A stretch of DNA of 12,108 bases from the NCBI GenBank assembly GCA_964444735.1, contig CAYUIJ010000071.1, forward strand, positions 1-12,108. Reading direction: 5' to 3'. This document shows positions 8,720 to 12,108 of this stretch, piece by piece. Both the position numbers and the translations under genes were made by a program. The notes beneath the pieces were generated by a model. That model saw nothing but the letters and a program-made list of their open reading frames with translations, was not told where the DNA came from and made no database searches. Position 1 is the first letter of the stretch; the number at the start of each line of letters is the position of its first letter. Source of the stretch: Phocaeicola_A sp964444735. GTDB lineage: Bacteria; Bacteroidota; Bacteroidia; Bacteroidales; Bacteroidaceae.

Positions 8720-9625
8720 ATGAAACCTGCATTATTTGTATTGGCTGCCGGAATGGGAAGCCGTTATGGCGGTCTGAAGCAATTGGACGGATTGGGCCCT
8801 AATGGTGAGACAATTATGGATTATTCTATATTTGACGCTCTCCGTGGAGGATTCGGCAAGATTGTGTTTGTCATCCGTAAGGATTTTGAAAAGGATTTCC
8901 GGGAGAAGATATTAAGTAAATACGAAAGTCATATTCCCGTAGAATTGGTTTTTCAGGCGGCCGACAAGCTGCCGGAAGGATTTGTTTGCCCGGAAGGGCG
9001 TGTAAAGCCGTGGGGGACCAACCATGCGGTCCTGATGGGAAAAGATGTCATTAAAGAACCGTTTGCTGTGGTTAATTCAGATGATTTTTACGGAAGAGAC
9101 AGTTTTGCCGTGCTTGGCAGGTGGCTGTCTGAACTTCCTGAGAAATCTGAAAACACATATTGTATGGTCGGATTCCGTGTAGGGAACACTTTGTCTGAAA
9201 GCGGGACCGTGGCACGTGGCATTTGTTCGACAAATGACGAGGAATGTCTGACTTCTGTCGTTGAGCGCACGGAGATAATGCGCGTTAACGGGTCCGTATG
9301 CTACAAGGACGAAAAAGGAGAATGGGTATTTGTAGACGACAATACTCCTGTGTCAATGAATATGTGGGGGTTTACTCCTGATTATTTCAGATATTCCGAA
9401 GATTACTTTATTGAGTTTTTGAAGAACAATATTGACAATCTGAAAGCTGAGTATTTTATTCCGTTGATGGTTAATAAGTTGATAAATGATCATACGGCTT
9501 CCGTTAAGGTGCTTGATACGGAAAGCAAATGGTTTGGAGTGACGTATGCGGCCGATCGTCAAAGTGTTGTGGATAAAATCAGGAACCTGATTGATACCGG
9601 TGAATACCCTTCTAAGCTGTTTTGA
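8720..9625 (+). CDS. NDP-sugar pyrophosphorylase-like nucleotidyltransferase
   Basis: A 301-aa cytoplasmic enzyme of the nucleotidyltransferase (GT-A-like Rossmann) superfamily that joins NTPs to sugar phosphates or related alcohol phosphates. The signature nucleotide-binding loop is at 8-21 (LAAGMGSRYGGLKQ), with Arg15 and Lys20 in the usual places. The metal-binding acidic pair lies in VNSDDFYG (Asp121-Asp122). A conserved segment KPWGTNHAVL (97-106) matches the region that contacts the nucleotide base and substrate. The C-terminus (KWFGVTYAADRQSVVDKIRNL) is short, with no left-handed beta-helix or acyltransferase domain, so this is a stand-alone transferase, unlike GlmU. The substrate cannot be read from the sequence. 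Related Bacteroidales proteins often sit beside a sugar- or choline-type kinase, but none is present here. It has its own promoter and is separated from gap by 354 bp, so it looks monocistronic. Confidence 0.82.
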   Translation: MKPALFVLAAGMGSRYGGLKQLDGLGPNGETIMDYSIFDALRGGFGKIVFVIRKDFEKDFREKILSKYESHIPVELVFQAADKLPEGFVCPEGRVKPWGTNHAVLMGKDVIKEPFAVVNSDDFYGRDSFAVLGRWLSELPEKSENTYCMVGFRVGNTLSESGTVARGICSTNDEECLTSVVERTEIMRVNGSVCYKDEKGEWVFVDDNTPVSMNMWGFTPDYFRYSEDYFIEFLKNNIDNLKAEYFIPLMVNKLINDHTASVKVLDTESKWFGVTYAADRQSVVDKIRNLIDTGEYPSKLF

Positions 9626-9841
9626 TTAATCGGGCGGCCGTTGCGTGCGTGCCTTGCGTCATCCGTTTGCCGTTTCATGGCATAAGGGCTCGAAAAGTCT
9701 GCGATACGGGCAATGCGCTGTCCTGCCGGGGCGGCGGAGTCTTGCAGAGGTATCGTTGTATGTGGAAAATGGCGGCGTAAGTGAACGGATAGCCCCCTGA
9801 AATGGTTTTTCTTGTGGTTTTTAAATAATTTAATCGGATGA

Positions 9842-9875
9842 TTGTATGATTCTGAAAACATTTTCTTATTTTTGC
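9842..9875 (+). promoter_or_regulatory. gap promoter, -7 element with possible -33
   Basis: The -7 core TATTTTTGC at 9867-9875 is a perfect match to TAnnTTTGC. A TTG at 9842-9844 is a possible -33 element, with 22 bp between the two, slightly longer than usual. Transcription would begin near 9882 and give a leader of about 100 nt before the gap ATG. The core is direct sequence evidence; the -33 assignment is tentative. Confidence 0.65.
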
Positions 9876-9888
9876 ATTGATCTTAAAG

Positions 9889-9912
9889 TGCCTGCGCGCG
9901 ATAGAGCAGGCA
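9889..9912 (+). promoter_or_regulatory. Hairpin in the 5' leader of gap mRNA
   Basis: A perfect 7-bp stem, TGCCTGC at 9889-9895 with GCAGGCA at 9906-9912, encloses the 10-nt loop GCGCGATAGA. It begins only about 7 nt after the predicted transcription start and is followed by an AT-rich, probably unstructured tract up to the ATG. Its GC content stands out in an AT-rich leader. A 5'-end stem of this kind can protect an abundant mRNA from decay. No poly-T follows, so it is not a terminator, and no known riboswitch is recognised. Confidence 0.5.
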
Positions 9913-9979
9913 TAAAGGTTTTAGCTGTAATTTAAAACTATTAAATATATATTTATAAACATTTAAAAGTTTAATAAAG

Positions 9980-10990
9980 ATGATTAAAATAGGTATTAAT
10001 GGATTCGGCCGTATCGGACGTTTTGTTTTCCGTGCCGCGCAGAAAAGAAATGACATTCAGATCGTAGGTATCAATGACCTTTGTTCGGTTGATTATTTGG
10101 CATATATGCTGAGATATGATACAATGCACGGACAGTTTGACGGTACTGTCAAGGCAGATGTGGAAAACAGCAGATTGATCGTTAACGGAAAAGAAATCCG
10201 TGTTACCGCTGAGAAAAATCCGGCTGATTTGAAATGGAATGAGGTGGGTGCGGAATATGTGGTTGAGTCTTCCGGTTTGTTCCTGACTAAAGAAAAGGCT
10301 CAGGCTCATATTGAAGCGGGCGCCAAGTATGTGGTTATGTCTGCCCCGTCTAAAGACGACACTCCGATGTTCGTTTATGGTGTTAACGAGAAGACTTATG
10401 TTAAGGGAACCCGGTTCGTTTCTAACGCGTCTTGTACTACAAACTGTCTGGCTCCTATTGCTAAGGTGTTGAACGATAGGTTCGGTATCGTAAATGGTCT
10501 GATGACTACAGTTCACTCTACTACGGCCACTCAGAAAACGGTCGACGGCCCTTCTGCCAAAGACTGGCGTGGAGGACGCGCCGCTTCGGGAAACATTATT
10601 CCCTCTTCTACAGGGGCGGCTAAGGCTGTAGGAAAGGTAATTCCTGAATTGAACGGGAAATTGACGGGTATCTCCATGCGTGTGCCTACTTTGGATGTCT
10701 CTGTTGTTGACTTGACTGTAAACTTAGTCAGACCGGCTGCTAAAGAGGCTATCTGCGCCGCGATGAAAGAGGCTTCGGAAGGTGAGTTGAAGGGTGTCCT
10801 TGGCTATACTGAAGATGCAGTGGTCTCTTCAGACTTTTTGGGATGCGCTTTGACTTCTGTCTTTGACGCTAACGCAGGTGTATATCTGACTGATACGTTT
10901 GTCAAGGTTATTTCTTGGTATGACAATGAAATCGGCTACTCTCATAAGGTTCTTGATTTGATCGCTCACATGGCGTCTGTAAACTCCTGA
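9980..10990 (+). CDS. gap: Type I glyceraldehyde-3-phosphate dehydrogenase
   Basis: A 336-aa cytoplasmic glycolytic enzyme that oxidises glyceraldehyde 3-phosphate to 1,3-bisphosphoglycerate with NAD+. The NAD-binding Rossmann loop GFGRIGR is at 8-14, and Asp33 in INDL is the residue that normally selects NAD over NADP. The active-site signature SNASCTTNCLAP at 148-159 contains catalytic Cys152, and His179 in TTVHS is the paired base. The phosphate-binding and catalytic-domain segments RGGRAASGNIIPSSTGAAKA (198-217) and MRVPTLDVSVVDL are intact, as is the C-terminal WYDNEIGYSHKVLDL. Length and motifs are those of a normal, active tetrameric GapA-type enzyme. It has its own promoter with a long AT-rich leader and its own strong terminator, so it forms a single-gene transcription unit. 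Many codons are pyrimidine-ending (TCT, ACT, GTT), as in highly expressed Bacteroides genes. Confidence 0.97.
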   Translation: MIKIGINGFGRIGRFVFRAAQKRNDIQIVGINDLCSVDYLAYMLRYDTMHGQFDGTVKADVENSRLIVNGKEIRVTAEKNPADLKWNEVGAEYVVESSGLFLTKEKAQAHIEAGAKYVVMSAPSKDDTPMFVYGVNEKTYVKGTRFVSNASCTTNCLAPIAKVLNDRFGIVNGLMTTVHSTTATQKTVDGPSAKDWRGGRAASGNIIPSSTGAAKAVGKVIPELNGKLTGISMRVPTLDVSVVDLTVNLVRPAAKEAICAAMKEASEGELKGVLGYTEDAVVSSDFLGCALTSVFDANAGVYLTDTFVKVISWYDNEIGYSHKVLDLIAHMASVNS

Positions 10991-11025
10991 GCTGGCGCGG
11001 GCTTGACGAATTCAAGACAATACAG

Positions 11026-11069
11026 GCCGTGTGTCAATCGTTCTTCGCATTGATACACGGCTTTTTTTT
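11026..11069 (+). terminator. Intrinsic terminator of gap
   Basis: A 13-bp stem pairs 11026-11038 (GCCGTGTGTCAAT) with 11049-11061 (ATTGATACACGGC), with one G-T wobble. It has a 10-nt loop and is followed at once by eight T (11062-11069). It starts 36 bp after the gap stop codon and is a textbook Rho-independent terminator. Confidence 0.92.
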
Positions 11070-11133
11070 AGCCGTATGCGGCGGTTGCGCTCAGGATGTT
11101 GGCGATAATTGTCAAGGGCCCTGTGTCTTTATA

Positions 11134-11170
11134 ACATTCTCAGGCCTTGCTCAGGGAATGTCTTTTTTTT
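11134..11170 (+). terminator. Second, weaker terminator-like element
   Basis: A 6-bp stem, ACATTC at 11134-11139 with GAATGT at 11156-11161, encloses a 16-nt interior in which CCT and AGG can pair again. Eight T follow at 11163-11170. The stem is shorter and less GC-rich than the gap terminator. It could catch read-through from gap or end a transcript from an unseen promoter between the two elements. Confidence 0.45.
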
Positions 11171-11314
11171 CATGATGAAGAAGAATAGCCGGTTGGTATC
11201 CGCCGTTCGAAGTGCGTGGCGGAGATAGCCCGGGAAAACTGTGCCGCATTGACGGTTTAGAGCCTGACGGATCGGAAGCGGAAGCCTTTTGTTTTTCAAA
11301 ATAAAAGAGCTATC

Positions 11315-11926
11315 ATGTATCTAAAAATGGTATACGGCTATATTCGCGTTTCCACAGACAGGCAGACTGTGGAAAACCAACGTTTTGAGATAGAATGTTT
11401 CTGCAAAAAAGAAGGCTTGGCAATAGACGGATGGATTGAAGAGACCATTTCGGGTATAAGGAACTACAACAAGCGGGCGCTTGGCCGTCTGCTGAAACGG
11501 ATTGTCAAAGACGATTTGATAGTCTGTACGGAGCTGTCGCGGCTCGGCCGCAGCCTTTTCATGATAATGGAGATACTCAACATCTGCATGGCCAAAGAAG
11601 CCCGCGTGTGGACCATCAAGGACAACTACCGCCTCGGCGATGACATCCAGAGCAAGGTGCTCGCCTTCGCCTTCGGGCTGTCGGCTGAGATAGAGCGCAA
11701 CCTTATTTCCCGGCGCACCAAGGAGGCGCTGGCAAGAAAGAAAGGGGAGGGAGTTATTCTCGGAAGGCCTAAAGGGCGGAAGAATGATCCTGATAAATAT
11801 AAGTTATCAGGAAAAGAGACCTTGATAAAAGAATTGTTGCGGATAAATGTTTCCAGGCGTAAAATCGCGGACATCTGTAAAGTTAACAGAAACACCCTTG
11901 CCCGCTTTATCCGGACATTCGGATGA
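11315..11926 (+). CDS. Mpi-type serine DNA invertase (small serine recombinase)
   Basis: A 203-aa small serine recombinase of the resolvase/invertase family. It is closest in pattern to the Bacteroides Mpi invertases, which flip promoter segments that control capsule and surface genes. The catalytic domain covers about 6-145, with GYIRVST and nucleophile Ser13 beside Arg11, and the LSRLGRS motif with Arg76 and Arg79. The E-helix, AEIERNLISRRTKEAL at 124-139, drives dimerisation and contacts DNA. After a basic linker (GRPKGRK, 150-156), a helix-turn-helix fills about 168-200. All key residues are present, so it should be active. The ATG at 11315 is preceded by AAAAGAG. An internal ATG at 11327 would still keep every motif. 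Codons in the middle third (about 11530-11740) are strongly G/C-ending, while both ends are not. It converges on a partial ATPase gene. No paired recombination sites were seen locally, so targets are probably elsewhere. Confidence 0.88.
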   Translation: MYLKMVYGYIRVSTDRQTVENQRFEIECFCKKEGLAIDGWIEETISGIRNYNKRALGRLLKRIVKDDLIVCTELSRLGRSLFMIMEILNICMAKEARVWTIKDNYRLGDDIQSKVLAFAFGLSAEIERNLISRRTKEALARKKGEGVILGRPKGRKNDPDKYKLSGKETLIKELLRINVSRRKIADICKVNRNTLARFIRTFG

Positions 11927-11972
11927 AAGCGGCGGATGATGAAACGCGTGCCGTCTTGTATATAGATGTCTC

Positions 11973-12108
11973 CTATATTGTATCAAGGCTTTGCGGGTTC
12001 AGGAGAAAGTCGAACAAGCCTGTAATATAGAAGCCGTTGTCATCGTAGTAGGGCTTGATGTCGTCCCTCACGATGATGACGCGCTTGAACGTGTCGTTTA
12101 TGTTTTCA
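11973..12108 (-). CDS. C-terminal end of a probable AAA-family ATP-binding protein (partial)
   Basis: Only the last 44 codons are inside the window; the rest lies beyond the right edge. The reading frame ends with TAG (reverse complement of 11973-11975). It encodes a hydrophobic strand KRVIIVRDDI, then KPYYDDNGFYITGLFDFLL and a short polar tail. This ending resembles the closing strand and helix of Bacteroidales AAA-type ATP-binding proteins often found in accessory regions, but the ATPase motifs are not in view, so the family call is tentative. Codons are strongly G/C-ending, like the middle of the neighbouring invertase and unlike tamB. The gene is convergent with the invertase, with 46 bp between stop codons and no clear terminator. 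Confidence 0.55.
   Translation of the reverse strand, partial: ENINDTFKRVIIVRDDIKPYYDDNGFYITGLFDFLLNPQSLDTI

Larger units (their letters stand above)
9626..9979. other. Intergenic region between the nucleotidyltransferase and gap
   Basis: A 354-bp non-coding stretch in two parts. The left part, about 9630-9790, is GC-rich for this window (for example CCGGGGCGGCGG near 9727). It carries only small inverted repeats, such as GCCG around GGG then CGGC, and no poly-T terminator. The right part is AT-rich and holds the gap promoter and leader. No protein homology is recognisable in either direction. A 100-codon minus-strand open frame across it has no recognisable motif and overlaps the end of the neighbouring gene. 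Confidence 0.6.
10991..11314. other. Intergenic region between gap and the invertase gene
   Basis: A 324-bp non-coding stretch holding the gap terminator (11026-11069) and a second terminator-like element (11134-11170). It also holds an 8-bp palindrome AGGGCCCT near 11114 and an inverted repeat TCCGCC (11199-11204) / GGCGGA (11218-11223) with a 13-nt loop. No good TAnnTTTG element precedes the invertase; the TTTG near 11288 lacks the TA. The inverted repeat is short and does not flank a promoter, so I do not call it an invertase site. Confidence 0.55.

Noticed and set aside
9559..9861. A 100-codon minus-strand open frame in the nucleotidyltransferase-gap spacer
   Set aside because: It overlaps the end of the nucleotidyltransferase gene, has low-complexity composition, and no family resemblance or promoter was seen.
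9971..10516. A 181-codon minus-strand open frame opposite gap
   Set aside because: It lies antisense to a fully conserved gap coding region, shows no motif, and reflects the codon bias of gap.
11199..11223. Inverted repeat TCCGCC/GGCGGA as an invertase recombination site
   Set aside because: Only 6 bp per arm, no promoter between the arms, and no matching second site in the window.
11172..11228. A tiny + strand open frame of 18 codons starting ATGATGAAGAAG after the second T-run
   Set aside because: Very short, with no promoter, no ribosome-binding signal that decides it, and no recognisable peptide.

Overview
The window reads as chromosomal DNA of a Bacteroidales bacterium (Bacteroides, Phocaeicola or Parabacteroides-like). 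Three lines of evidence agree. Bacteroidetes-type -7 promoter elements (TAnnTTTGC) precede tamB, the nucleotidyltransferase and gap. Both secreted proteins carry Bacteroidetes-style lipoprotein signals, including the lipid-anchored BamA relative TamL, a form characteristic of this phylum. The serine recombinase near the right end resembles the Mpi invertases of Bacteroides. Species cannot be fixed from the sequence alone.

Layout. Positions 1-97 are a non-coding edge with tandem GTTAAAC repeats, a run of eight G and a good + strand -7 motif but no + strand gene behind it. Positions 98-1549 (minus strand) encode an S41/PDZ lipoprotein peptidase. A 127-bp divergent promoter region follows, and then a + strand operon, tamB (1677-6299) and tamL (6289-8601, overlapping by 11 bp). 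This operon encodes the inner-membrane-anchored periplasm-spanning protein and the outer-membrane barrel lipoprotein of the Bacteroidetes TAM system. Next come a separately promoted sugar-nucleotidyltransferase-like gene (8720-9625), a 354-bp spacer carrying the gap promoter and a leader hairpin, and gap (9980-10990), a type I glyceraldehyde-3-phosphate dehydrogenase. A strong intrinsic terminator closes gap, with a second weaker terminator-like element about 65 bp further on.

To the right of the terminators the window changes character. An Mpi-type serine DNA invertase (11315-11926) is followed, convergently, by the C-terminal end of a probable AAA-family ATPase that runs off the right edge. 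The invertase has a clearly GC-richer middle third, and the ATPase fragment is also GC-rich, which suggests accessory or recombined DNA beside a core housekeeping segment.

How the genes relate. tamB-tamL is a true functional pair in envelope biogenesis. The divergent S41 lipoprotein is another envelope protein, but a functional link is only inferred. The nucleotidyltransferase and gap are independent metabolic units. The invertase probably acts on invertible promoters elsewhere, because no convincing inverted-repeat pair flanking a promoter was seen here. I did not find a convincing undescribed multi-gene system. The most interesting loose ends are the orphan invertase with mosaic composition and the left-edge promoter with a homopolymer spacer.
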